NCBI GenBank assembly: GCA_027117675.1
Contig: JAJAYM010000260.1
Coordinates: 1 to 12,966, forward strand
Direction of reading: 5' to 3'
Source: Actinomycetes bacterium
Lineage (GTDB): Bacteria; Actinomycetota; Actinomycetes; JAHEKZ01
Length of the DNA stretch: 12,966 nucleotides
The notes below the pieces were generated by a model. That model saw only the letters and a program-made list of their open reading frames with translations. It made no database searches and was not told the DNA's origin. Below, piece by piece: positions 1 through 7,569 of the stretch; within the stretch, counting starts at the first letter, position 1, and every line of letters begins with the position of its first letter. A program made the translations under genes and the position numbers.

Positions 1-2
1 GT

Positions 3-812
3 CGGTATGTGCTGGCCACGGCGTCCTATGTCCGCGCTGAACGCGGCGCACCGGTGGAACGGCTCGTGGTGTGCTTGCGTGGTACCGAGGCGCGTGACCG
101 TGCCGAACGCGAACATGCCGACTTGATCGCGACCGTTGCCCACGAGCTTCGCTCACCGCTCACCGGTATCAAGGGTTTCACGGCGACCCTGCTGGCGAAG
201 TGGGACCGCTTCACCGAGGATCAACGACGACTCATGCTGGAGGCGGTCGACAGCGACGCCGACCGGCTCACCCGGCTGATCGCCGAACTCCTCGATGTCG
301 CACGTATCGATGCCGGGCGCCTTGAGCTGCGGCGCGTTCCTACCGACCTGACCACCTTGGTGCGTAAGCGGGTCGAGGCCAGGGTCGCTGCTGGCGTTGA
401 GCAAGAGAGGTTCGTCGTGGACGCGGTCGATGACCTTCCTGAGATCTGGGTCGACCCGGACAAGATGGGCCAGGTCGTCGACAACCTGATCGAGAACGCG
501 TTAAGGCACGGTGACGGAACCATCTCGGTGACTGTCCGTCAGGACCCCGACGGCCTGGTCATGGCGGTGGCGGACCAGGGACCGGGAATCCCCCCTGGAA
601 AGGCCCATCGGATCTTCGGCAGGTTCTGGAAAGGTTCGGACCGAGGGGGGACCGGTCTTGGTCTCTACGTGGTGAATGGCATCGTCGAAGGTCACGGCGG
701 GCGGATCGCTCTGGTGCCACCGCCAGAGGGCGGGGCGCGATTCGTCGTCGTGCTTCCGGTCGGAGATCCAACGGTGGATATCTCCGTCATCGCCGATGAG
801 CCACGCGACTAG
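3..812 (+). CDS. Sensor histidine kinase, C-terminal part (5' end outside window)
   Basis: This is the C-terminal part of a two-component sensor kinase that autophosphorylates on histidine and passes the phosphate to a response regulator not present here. The frame is open to the window edge, so the GTG at 9 is probably not the real start. The first ~35 visible residues resemble the end of a PAS domain and its linker. A HisKA dimerisation domain follows with an H-box (VAHELRSPLTGIKGF, phospho-accepting His at about visible residue 47). The HATPase_c domain has an N-box (DNLIENALRHG, about residue 160), a G1 box (ADQGPGIPP), an F-box (FGRFWKG) and a G2 box (GTGLGLY). No membrane segment is visible, so cytosolic PAS sensing is possible, but the N-terminus is missing. 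PAS-kinases of this type often sit upstream of pheST in actinomycetes (family knowledge). The ligand is unknown. The kinase call is firm; the exact subfamily is not. Confidence 0.9.
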   Translation, partial: RYVLATASYVRAERGAPVERLVVCLRGTEARDRAEREHADLIATVAHELRSPLTGIKGFTATLLAKWDRFTEDQRRLMLEAVDSDADRLTRLIAELLDVARIDAGRLELRRVPTDLTTLVRKRVEARVAAGVEQERFVVDAVDDLPEIWVDPDKMGQVVDNLIENALRHGDGTISVTVRQDPDGLVMAVADQGPGIPPGKAHRIFGRFWKGSDRGGTGLGLYVVNGIVEGHGGRIALVPPPEGGARFVVVLPVGDPTVDISVIADEPRD

Positions 813-815
813 ACT
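810..815 (+). promoter_or_regulatory. Possible -10 element for pheS-pheT
   Basis: TAGACT lies across the stop codon of the kinase gene, 36 bases before the pheS ATG. It fits the TAnnnT pattern of actinobacterial -10 elements and would leave room for a short leader carrying the pheS ribosome binding site at 834-839. I see no convincing -35 at 16-19 bases upstream, so this is a weak candidate. Readthrough from the kinase gene is the alternative. Confidence 0.25.
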
Positions 816-850
816 TAGCCGCACCCCCAGCACGAGGAGTCTTAGCCCGC

Positions 851-1960
851 ATGTCTGCTCCCAACTCGTCGTTTGATCCGGGCGAGGTGACGCCGCTACA
901 TCCCCAACAGGTGCAGCTCGCCGTTGACGAGGCGCTCGCGGCGATCGCGGCGGCCGACGACCTGGAGGCGCTCAAGCGGGTTCGGCTGGAACACGCCGGA
1001 GACCGGTCACCGTTAGCTTTGGCCAACCGCGAGATCGGGGCACTGCCGCCCCAGGCGCGCGCCGAGGCCGGGCAGCGCATCGGAGCGGCGCGCGCCCAAG
1101 TTCGGGGGGCCTTGGAAGCCCGCGAAGAGGTGTTGCACCGCGAACGCGATGCCCGGGTGCTTGTCGAAGAGCGCGTAGACATCACCGCACCGTGGGACGT
1201 CCGCCCGCGCGGGGCACGCCATCCCCTCACCACGCTCCAGGAGCGAATCGCTGACCTCTTTATCGGTATGGGTTACGAAGTTGCGGAGGGACCAGAGGTC
1301 GAGGCGGAGTGGTTCAACTTCGACGCGCTCAACATGCCGCCGGCGCACCCAGCGCGCGAGATGACCGACACCTTCTTCGTCGACTCGCCAGACTCCGGGG
1401 TCGTGATGCGAACGCACACCTCGCCCGTGCAGGTCCGCACCATGCTGACCGAGACACCGCCGATTTACGTCATCTGCCCTGGACGCACCTTCCGCACCGA
1501 TGAGCTGGATGCCACGCACACGCCCGTCTTCAGCCAGGTCGAGGGTTTGGTTGTCGACAAGGGCATCACGATGGCGCATCTCAAAGGCACCCTCGACCAC
1601 TTCGCATCGGCGATGTTCGGCGAAGGGATCGGAACGCGACTACGCCCGTCGTACTTCCCGTTCACCGAGCCCAGTGCCGAGTTAGACCTGCGTTGCTTCG
1701 TCTGTCGAGGCGACTCCGTCGGCAACCCTGACCGGCCATGCCGCACGTGTTCCTCTGAGGGATGGATCGAGTGGGGCGGCTGCGGCATGGTCAATCCCAA
1801 AGTGCTCATCGCCTGTGGGATCGACCCCGATCAGTACTCCGGTTTTGCCTTCGGCATGGGGATCGAACGAACGCTGATGTTCCGGCACGGCGTCGAGGAC
1901 ATGCGCGACATGGTCGAAGGTGACGTGCGTTTCACCCTGCCGTTCGGGTTGGAGGTCTAA
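851..1960 (+). CDS. pheS: Phenylalanyl-tRNA synthetase alpha subunit
   Basis: This is the catalytic alpha chain of the alpha2-beta2 class II synthetase that charges tRNA-Phe with phenylalanine in the cytosol. At 369 residues it is full length. An N-terminal helical, tRNA-binding arm covers about residues 15-100. The class II catalytic core follows, with the motif 2 region FRTDELDATHTPVFSQVEG starting at residue 214 and motif 3 (GFAFGMGIERTLMFR) at about 331-345. A CxxC-11-CxxC cysteine quartet (Cys282, 285, 297, 300) looks like a small metal knuckle; I recall similar cysteines in other actinobacterial PheS proteins. The ATG at 851 is supported by GAGGAG at 834-839, 11 bases upstream. The stop codon shares its last base with the pheT ATG, so the two subunits are translationally coupled. 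I see no leader-peptide attenuator upstream. Confidence 0.97.
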   Translation: MSAPNSSFDPGEVTPLHPQQVQLAVDEALAAIAAADDLEALKRVRLEHAGDRSPLALANREIGALPPQARAEAGQRIGAARAQVRGALEAREEVLHRERDARVLVEERVDITAPWDVRPRGARHPLTTLQERIADLFIGMGYEVAEGPEVEAEWFNFDALNMPPAHPAREMTDTFFVDSPDSGVVMRTHTSPVQVRTMLTETPPIYVICPGRTFRTDELDATHTPVFSQVEGLVVDKGITMAHLKGTLDHFASAMFGEGIGTRLRPSYFPFTEPSAELDLRCFVCRGDSVGNPDRPCRTCSSEGWIEWGGCGMVNPKVLIACGIDPDQYSGFAFGMGIERTLMFRHGVEDMRDMVEGDVRFTLPFGLEV

Positions 1961-4467
1961 TGCGGGTTTCGATGTCGTGGCTGCGTGACGTTGTCGCGCT
2001 GCCCGCCGATGTGAGTGCTCGTGAGGTTGCCGAACGGCTGATCTCCGTGGGTCTTGAGGTGGAGTCCGTCGACCACGTCGGTGCCGATCTCGTCGGCCCT
2101 CTGGTCCTCGGTCGGGTGCTCATGTTCGTCGAGGAAGAGCACTCCAACGGCAAGACCGTTCGCTGGTGTCGGGTCGACGTAGGCGAGCACAATGAGGCTG
2201 GACAGACCGGTGAGCGCGACGGTCGCGGGATCGTCTGTGGAGCGCGCAACTTCGCCCAAGGCGACATGGTCGTCGTGGCCCTACCCGGTGCCGTTCTGCC
2301 CGGGGGCTTTCAGATTGCGGCCCGCAAGACCTACGGCCATGTCTCCGATGGCATGATCTGCTCGCCCAGTGAGCTCGGCGTCGGTGACGATCACGATGGC
2401 ATCTGGATCCTTCCCGGCGATGTCGGTGCACCCGGCGCGGACGCGGTTTCTCTGCTTGGGCTGCGTGATGACGTCCTCGACATCGCCGTCACGCCCGACC
2501 GCGGCTACGCACTGTCGATACGCGGGGTTGCCCGTGAGACCGCTGCCGCGTTTGGGTTCCTGTTCGCTGACCTCGTGCAAAAGCCTGCTGCCGAAGATTC
2601 AGACTCTTGGCCGGTCGAGGTCCATGACGGGCTCGGCTGCGATCGCTTCGTCATACGCTCTGTGTCGGGGCTTGATCCAACAGCTACCTCCCCGCTCTGG
2701 ATGCAACAACGGCTGCGCCTGGCGGGAATGCGTCCCATCTCGCTCGCGGTCGATGTCACGAACTACGTCATGCTCGAGACGGGTCAGCCACTCCATGCCT
2801 ACGACCGCACCAGGCTGACAGGCCCCATCGTCGTCAGACGCGCCAGATCCGGCGAAAAGGTGCACACCCTCGACGACGCGGTGCGTACCGTTGACGCGGA
2901 CGACCTGCTGATCACCGACGACTCCGGTCCGATTGGGATCGCAGGCGTCATGGGCGGTGCGTCCACCGAGATCGACGCAAACAGCTCTGAGATCGTCATC
3001 GAAGCCGCGCACTTTGATCCTCCAACGATCGCGCGTAGTGCACGCCGCCACAAACTTCCGAGCGAGGCTTCCCGACGCTTCGCTCGCGGCGTCGACAACG
3101 CGATGCAAGAAGCCGCCGCCGAGCGTGCGGCGTCCCTGCTCGTCGAGCTTGGGGGGGCGGTGCTCCAAGCGGGTCGCACGGTGGTCGCGCAACCAGTGGT
3201 TCGGGCGGACATCAACTTCGACCCGCAGACCGCCACTCGGTTGGTAGGAGTGAACTTCACCGACACCGAGGTGGTCGCCTATCTGGAGCAGATCGGCTGC
3301 CGGGTCAATCCCGCTGATGGTGGGTGGGTAGGTGTGACAGCGCCGTCCTGGCGGCCCGACCTCACGATGCCAGCCGATCTGGTCGAAGAGGTGGCCCGTC
3401 TCCACGGATACGAGCACATCCCGTCCACGTTGCCGCCTGCTCCGGTGAGTTCTGGCCTGACCCATAGGCAACGGCTGCGGAGACGAGTCGGGCTCGTACT
3501 TGCTGGGTCCGGCTATGTCGAGGTGCAGAGCTACCCCTTTCAGTCGCCTCAGGTTCACGACACGATGGGCGTGCCTGCCGACGACCAACGGCGTCATGCT
3601 CTGGTGCTGGCCAACCCGCTGTCTGACGAAGAGCCCGAGCTGCGCACGTCGCTGCTGCCGGGGCTGTTCGCCACGATGCGACGCAACGCTGGCCGTGGAG
3701 CCGACCACCTTGCCCTGTTCGAGATAGGCCTGGTCTATCGCCCAGACCCCGGGGTCCGGCACCCCCACCCGCCGCGTCCGGTCGTCGACCGGCGTCCGAC
3801 CGACGATGAGCTGGCGGCCATCGCGGCGTTGCTGCCGCGGCAACCGCATCGGGTGGCTGTCGTGCTGGCCGGCGAGCGGGAGCGGTCCGGCTGGTGGGGT
3901 AAGGGACGGCCTTCGGCCTGGGGTGACGCGATCGAAGCGGCTCGTGCCGTCGCGGATTTGAGTGGAGTTTCACTCACCGTTGTCGCCGATGAGCACGCGC
4001 CATGGCATCCGGGGCGCTGCGCTGCCCTGATGGTCGGTGACACGCTGGTTGGTCATGCCGGTGAGCTGCACCCGGAGGTCGTCAGCGGCTTCGGTCTCCC
4101 TGAGCGCACTTCGGCGATGGAGCTCGACCTCGACTTGTTGACACCGGAGACTGAGTTACTGACCGCTGCTCCTAGCCTTTCCACCCATCCGGTGGCCAAG
4201 GAGGATCTCGCCCTGGTGGTCGACGATCAGGTGCCGCAAGCCGACGTCGCTGCGGCGCTGATCCGCGGTGGTGGCGACCTCGTCGAGTCGGTCCGGCTCT
4301 TCGACGTCTACACCGGCGATCAGGTCGGACCGGGAAAGCGATCGCTCGCCTTCGCCCTTCGCCTCCGTGCTCCTGACCATACGTTGACGCCAGAGGAGGT
4401 CGCTTCGGCCCGCGACGGGGCCCTGGCTGAGGCCGGGCGCGTCACCGGCGCGGCGCTGCGCTCCTGA
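1960..4467 (+). CDS. pheT: Phenylalanyl-tRNA synthetase beta subunit
   Basis: This is the non-catalytic beta chain of phenylalanyl-tRNA synthetase, which positions the tRNA and hydrolyses mischarged Tyr-tRNA-Phe. At 835 residues it has the usual bacterial length and order. The canonical N-terminus (MRVSMSWLRDVV) fixes the start. An EMAP-like tRNA-binding domain covers about 40-155, then the B3/B4 editing region about 210-390. The B5 domain ends in the conserved RPDL...DLVEEVARLHGYEHIP stretch at about 464-487. A catalytic-like core follows, then a ferredoxin-like anticodon-binding domain from about 738 (STHPVAKEDLALVV). The ATG overlaps the pheS stop (TAATG), with GGAGG at 1951-1955 only 4 bases upstream, a tight spacing typical of coupled genes. 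Nothing suggests truncation or transfer. A 52-base gap follows before argC, with its own promoter. Confidence 0.97.
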   Translation: MRVSMSWLRDVVALPADVSAREVAERLISVGLEVESVDHVGADLVGPLVLGRVLMFVEEEHSNGKTVRWCRVDVGEHNEAGQTGERDGRGIVCGARNFAQGDMVVVALPGAVLPGGFQIAARKTYGHVSDGMICSPSELGVGDDHDGIWILPGDVGAPGADAVSLLGLRDDVLDIAVTPDRGYALSIRGVARETAAAFGFLFADLVQKPAAEDSDSWPVEVHDGLGCDRFVIRSVSGLDPTATSPLWMQQRLRLAGMRPISLAVDVTNYVMLETGQPLHAYDRTRLTGPIVVRRARSGEKVHTLDDAVRTVDADDLLITDDSGPIGIAGVMGGASTEIDANSSEIVIEAAHFDPPTIARSARRHKLPSEASRRFARGVDNAMQEAAAERAASLLVELGGAVLQAGRTVVAQPVVRADINFDPQTATRLVGVNFTDTEVVAYLEQIGCRVNPADGGWVGVTAPSWRPDLTMPADLVEEVARLHGYEHIPSTLPPAPVSSGLTHRQRLRRRVGLVLAGSGYVEVQSYPFQSPQVHDTMGVPADDQRRHALVLANPLSDEEPELRTSLLPGLFATMRRNAGRGADHLALFEIGLVYRPDPGVRHPHPPRPVVDRRPTDDELAAIAALLPRQPHRVAVVLAGERERSGWWGKGRPSAWGDAIEAARAVADLSGVSLTVVADEHAPWHPGRCAALMVGDTLVGHAGELHPEVVSGFGLPERTSAMELDLDLLTPETELLTAAPSLSTHPVAKEDLALVVDDQVPQADVAAALIRGGGDLVESVRLFDVYTGDQVGPGKRSLAFALRLRAPDHTLTPEEVASARDGALAEAGRVTGAALRS

Positions 4468-4482
4468 CCTGGCGATTCCGAG

Positions 4483-4511
4483 TTGATCGACTATTCCCAT
4501 GTCTGTATAGT
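4483..4511 (+). promoter_or_regulatory. Promoter of the arg cluster, probably leaderless
   Basis: TTGATC (4483-4488) and TATAGT (4506-4511) are separated by 17 bases, a near-consensus sigma70/SigA-type promoter. It falls in the only non-coding gap between pheT and argC. The -10 ends just 8 bases before the argC ATG at 4520. Transcription would therefore start at or within a couple of bases of the start codon, and no Shine-Dalgarno sequence precedes argC. Both facts point to a leaderless mRNA, which is common in actinobacteria. The start site is inferred from spacing only. Confidence 0.7.
4490..4511. promoter_or_regulatory. Candidate operator (ACTAT-N12-ATAGT) over the argC promoter
   Basis: A 5-base inverted repeat, ACTAT (4490-4494) and ATAGT (4507-4511), lies between the -35 and the end of the -10. 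The size (22 bases), AT-rich arms and position suit an ArgR operator, and argR is encoded in the same cluster. The arms do not match the classical ARG box well, and the right arm is partly the -10 itself. The assignment is inference. Confidence 0.3.
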
Positions 4512-4519
4512 TCTGCAGT

Positions 4520-5575
4520 ATGAGTCAGGTTGCGGCGGTCGTCGGCGCCTCTGGGTATGCCGGGGGAGAGTTGCTGCGCCTCTTGTCTGGTCACCCCGGT
4601 CTCAGTGTTGGCCCGCTCTTTGGTGCGTCGTCCGCGGGGCGTCGGGTTGGTGAGATCCACCGGCACCTGCCATCGCTGAGCGACCAGGTCATCGAACCCA
4701 TCGAGTCAGGTCTTTGGTCTGGCGCACTCGCCGAGGCCGACGTCGTGTTCCTCGCCCTGCCACACGGGCACTCCGGAACCATTGCGACGCAGATCTCGGA
4801 AGAGCGGGGGCCCGTCGTCATCGACCTCGGTGCCGACCACCGGCTCGGCGACCCGGACGCGTGGTCGACCTACTACGGATCAGACACCCCGTACGCCGGT
4901 GAGTGGACTTACGGATTGCCTGAGCTGCCGGGGGCGCGTGACTTGATAGCGAAGTCGCGGCGCGTCGCGAACCCCGGGTGTTACCCGACCGGAGTGGCGC
5001 TCGGAATGGCTCCGCTGCTGGCTGACGGTCTCGCGCTCGCCCGTGACGTGGTCGTGGTGGCCGCGTCGGGGACGACCGGTGCAGGTCGCATGCTGTCCGC
5101 CTCGTTGCTCGGCTCTGAGGTCATGGGTTCGCTATCGGCCTACCAGGCCGGTGGCGCCCATCAGCACACGCCCGAGATGGTCCAGACGTTGAGCCGTGCC
5201 GCAGGGAGCGGCGTTCAGGTCTCGTTCACTCCCGTTCTCGCCCCGATGCCCAGAGGCATCCTGGCGACGACCTCGACGCCGAGCGCGCCTGGCGTCACCA
5301 CCGACGATGTCCGCCAGTGCCTCGTCGACAACTACCGGCACGAGCCCTTCATCCGCGTTCTTGGTGAAGGCAATTGGCCCCGAACTGCCGACGTGCTCGG
5401 CAGCAACTCGGTGCACCTGCAGGTCGCCGTCGACGCGGCCGCCCAGCGGGTCGTCGTCGTCAGCGCCATCGACAACCTCGTCAAGGGAGCCGCCGGCCAG
5501 GCCGTCCAGAACGTCAACATCGTGCTCGGCTTCGACCAAGGGGCCGGGCTCGCCGCCGAGGGGGTGACACCGTGA
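4520..5575 (+). CDS. argC: N-acetyl-gamma-glutamyl-phosphate reductase
   Basis: This enzyme catalyses the NADPH-dependent reduction of N-acetylglutamyl-5-phosphate to N-acetylglutamate-5-semialdehyde, the third step of arginine synthesis from glutamate, in the cytosol. At 351 residues it is a full-length type 1 enzyme. The NADP-binding glycine loop VGASGYAGGE lies at residues 8-17. The catalytic cysteine is Cys154 in VANPGCYPTG, and the AHQHTPEM stretch around residues 213-220 carries the conserved active-site histidine region. The ATG at 4520 is chosen because the glycine loop follows at the normal distance. There is no ribosome binding site, which fits a leaderless message. Its stop overlaps the GTG start of the argJ remnant (GTGA). 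ArgC looks intact although its pathway partner ArgJ does not. Confidence 0.96.
   Translation: MSQVAAVVGASGYAGGELLRLLSGHPGLSVGPLFGASSAGRRVGEIHRHLPSLSDQVIEPIESGLWSGALAEADVVFLALPHGHSGTIATQISEERGPVVIDLGADHRLGDPDAWSTYYGSDTPYAGEWTYGLPELPGARDLIAKSRRVANPGCYPTGVALGMAPLLADGLALARDVVVVAASGTTGAGRMLSASLLGSEVMGSLSAYQAGGAHQHTPEMVQTLSRAAGSGVQVSFTPVLAPMPRGILATTSTPSAPGVTTDDVRQCLVDNYRHEPFIRVLGEGNWPRTADVLGSNSVHLQVAVDAAAQRVVVVSAIDNLVKGAAGQAVQNVNIVLGFDQGAGLAAEGVTP
5558..5564 (+). promoter_or_regulatory. Ribosome binding site of the argJ remnant
   Basis: GAGGGGG sits inside the end of argC, 7 bases before the GTG at 5572. It supports 5572 as the true start of the shortened argJ. It also shows that translation signals survive even though the gene has lost its active site. 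Confidence 0.6.
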
Positions 5576-6105
5576 CAGGGGACGCCGCCGGTCTCAAGGC
5601 CAGCGGCGCCCTGGATGTTGCTCTCGTCGTCAATGACGGTCCTGAGTTGAGGGCTGCTGCCGTACTCACGCGGAACCGCGTGCGTGCAGCCGATACCGCG
5701 ACTACGGCCCAGCTGGTTGCAGCCGATCTCGGCTGTGACGTTGACGTGGTGATCTCAGTGACTGGCGCGTCCGGAGAGGCGGACCCCGTCGCCGTCGCCC
5801 GTGCAGTGGCCCGGAGGAACCTCTTCAAGTGCGCCATGCACGGCGAGGATCCGAACTGGGGCCGGGTGCTCGCGGCGGTCGGCACCACGGATGCTGCTTT
5901 CGATCCCAATGCGCTAACGGTGTCTATGGACGGGGTCTCTGTTGCAGCGGCGGGTGCTGCTATCAGCGGGTCGGTGACAGTTGACCTGTCGTCCACCGAG
6001 GTGCGGGTCGAGATTGACCTGGCAGCCGGCCATGCTCATGGATGGGTGTGGACCAACGACCTCACCGCCGCGTACGTCCATGAGAACTCGGCGTACTCAT
6101 CATGA
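5572..6105 (+). CDS. argJ: Internally deleted ArgJ remnant (ornithine acetyltransferase, lacks active site)
   Basis: Intact ArgJ moves the acetyl group from N-acetylornithine to glutamate. It is about 390-400 residues and cuts itself at a KGxGMxxPxxATM site, exposing a nucleophilic threonine. This frame encodes only 177 residues. Residues ~7-40 match the N-terminal region (GLKASGALDVALVVNDGP ... LTRNRVRAA). Residues ~46-177 match the C-terminal third (AQLVAADLG, VTGASGEADPVAVARAVAR, HGEDPNWGRVLAAVG and the C-terminal NSAYSS). About 215-230 residues in the middle are missing, with the cleavage site, the threonine and the STNDT motif, and the first ~25 residues are also absent. DAEGATK is degraded to AADLGCDVD. 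The frame is uninterrupted, base composition matches its neighbours, and overlaps are clean (GTGA with argC, ATGA with argB). Acetyltransferase activity is very unlikely. It is either a decaying gene or a small protein kept for another reason, such as coupling argC to argB translation. Confidence 0.85.
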   Translation: MTGDAAGLKASGALDVALVVNDGPELRAAAVLTRNRVRAADTATTAQLVAADLGCDVDVVISVTGASGEADPVAVARAVARRNLFKCAMHGEDPNWGRVLAAVGTTDAAFDPNALTVSMDGVSVAAAGAAISGSVTVDLSSTEVRVEIDLAAGHAHGWVWTNDLTAAYVHENSAYSS

Positions 6106-7034
6106 CCAGCGTCGAGAGGTCACTGGTCGCCACCCACGCGTCCGACACGACACACGTCGATGCGGCGGCCAAGGCGGCAACGCTCGCTGAGGCGCTGCCT
6201 TGGCTTGAGGAGTTCAGCGGCGCAACTGTCGTCGTCAAGTACGGCGGAAGCGCCATGGAGAACCCAAACCTGCAGGAGTCTTTCGCCTCCGACATCGTCT
6301 TCTTGAAGCGGGTAGGTCTCAACCCTGTCGTCGTCCATGGCGGCGGTCCGCAGATCTCGCAGATGCTGGATCGACTCGGCGTCGAGTCCGAGTTCGTGAC
6401 TGGTCTACGGGTGACAACACCGGAGACGATGGATGTCGTGCGCATGGTCCTCACCGGACAGGTTCAACGCCAGATCGTGGGTCAAATCAACCGACACGGT
6501 GCGCTGGCGATCGGCATGTCGGGTGAGGACGCCGACCTCTTCACCGCGCGCCGCCGCACAACAACAAGCGCAGACGGCGATCGTGTCGACCTCGGACAGG
6601 TTGGTGATGTCGTCGCCGTCGACGCGAGTTTCGTGCGGACCGTGCTTGACGACGGACTCGTCCCGGTGGTCTCCAGCGTGGCTCGTGGTGAGGACGGCGG
6701 AACCTACAACGTCAACGCTGATACGGCCGCAGCTGCTCTGGCTGTCGAGCTGGGCGCCCGCAAACTCGTGGTACTGACCGATGTTCCTGGTGTTTACGCG
6801 CATTGGCCCGATACCTCCGAGATCATCAGCCAGATCTCAGTAGCGCAGTTGCGTGCATTGTTGCCCACGGCCAGTGAGGGCATGATCCCCAAGCTGACCG
6901 CTTGCGTGACGGCAGTCGAAGGGGGCGTCGAGCAAGCGCACGTCCTGGACGGTCGCGTCCTCCACGCACTGCTGCTCGAGGTCTTTACCGATGCAGGTCT
7001 AGGCACGCTGGTGGTGGCCGATGACGGTTCCTAG
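6102..7034 (+). CDS. argB: Acetylglutamate kinase
   Basis: This enzyme phosphorylates N-acetyl-L-glutamate with ATP, the second step of arginine synthesis and the usual point of feedback control. At 310 residues it is full length. The amino-acid-kinase fold shows VVVKYGGSAM (Lys46), the glycine loop VHGGGPQIS (79-87), LRVTTPETMDVVRMVL with the acyl-amino-acid contacts, NVNADTAAAALA, VLTDVPGVY and MIPKLTACVTAV. About 40 residues precede the first strand; an N-terminal helix of this kind is typical of arginine-inhibited hexameric kinases, so feedback inhibition is likely (inference). The ATG overlaps the argJ stop (ATGA). The last 14 bases overlap argR, whereas in most actinobacterial clusters argD would follow. 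The C-terminus (EVFTDAGLGTLVV) is normal, so the missing argD did not damage argB. Confidence 0.96.
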   Translation: MTSVERSLVATHASDTTHVDAAAKAATLAEALPWLEEFSGATVVVKYGGSAMENPNLQESFASDIVFLKRVGLNPVVVHGGGPQISQMLDRLGVESEFVTGLRVTTPETMDVVRMVLTGQVQRQIVGQINRHGALAIGMSGEDADLFTARRRTTTSADGDRVDLGQVGDVVAVDASFVRTVLDDGLVPVVSSVARGEDGGTYNVNADTAAAALAVELGARKLVVLTDVPGVYAHWPDTSEIISQISVAQLRALLPTASEGMIPKLTACVTAVEGGVEQAHVLDGRVLHALLLEVFTDAGLGTLVVADDGS

Positions 7035-7569
7035 GACCAAGGCGGCTCGCCAACAGCGCATCATCGATCTACTCACCGCAAACGAAGTGAGGTCGCAAGC
7101 CGAACTGGCGCGGCTACTGGCGGTCGACGATGTCGAGGTTACGCAGGCGACGCTGTCCCGCGACCTCGACGACTTGGGCGCTGTGCGGGTCCGGACGACC
7201 GACGGTCACCTTGTCTACGCCGTCGCGCCCGAGGGCGGTTCTCGAGTGTTGTTGGCGGCTGGTGAGGATCACGCTGCCATGGAGCGGCTTACCAGAAGGC
7301 TTGGCGAGCTCTTGGTCTCGGCCGACCACTCGGCCAACCTTGTGGTGCTGCGAACGCCGCCTGGTGGCGCACACTTTCTCGCTTCAGCCATCGACCACGG
7401 CCTGTTGAACAGTGTCATCGGAACGATTGCCGGCGACGACACCGTGCTGTTGGTCACGCAGAGCCCTGGCGGTGGTGCGGCGGTCGCAGCTGAACTGCTA
7501 GCCGCAGCTGAGAGCGCCCGCCCCGAACCCGCCCCAAGCCCGTCCACCAGCAAGAGGAGATCGTCATGA
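7021..7569 (+). CDS. argR: Arginine repressor ArgR
   Basis: This is a hexameric, arginine-responsive DNA-binding regulator of arginine genes. It has 182 residues, slightly long because of a proline/serine-rich C-terminal tail of about 20 residues. The N-terminal winged helix-turn-helix spans about 8-65 (VRSQAELARLL ... VTQATLSRDLDDLGAVRV). The C-terminal oligomerisation and arginine-binding domain contains VLRTPPGGAHFLASAIDHG and GTIAGDDT at 134-141, whose aspartates contact arginine. The ATG at 7021 lies within the end of argB and gives the expected N-terminus (KAARQQRIIDLL). Its stop overlaps the argG ATG. Within this window its likely target is the argC promoter at 4483-4511. Its direct contact with argB, without argD and argF between, is unusual for this cluster. 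Confidence 0.95.
   Translation: MTVPRTKAARQQRIIDLLTANEVRSQAELARLLAVDDVEVTQATLSRDLDDLGAVRVRTTDGHLVYAVAPEGGSRVLLAAGEDHAAMERLTRRLGELLVSADHSANLVVLRTPPGGAHFLASAIDHGLLNSVIGTIAGDDTVLLVTQSPGGGAAVAAELLAAAESARPEPAPSPSTSKRRSS

Noticed and set aside
5374..5571. Upstream extension of the argJ frame, possibly holding the missing N-terminus
   Set aside because: This part reads as an Arg-rich shadow of argC and shows no ArgJ sequence. The GTG at 5572 has a ribosome binding site.
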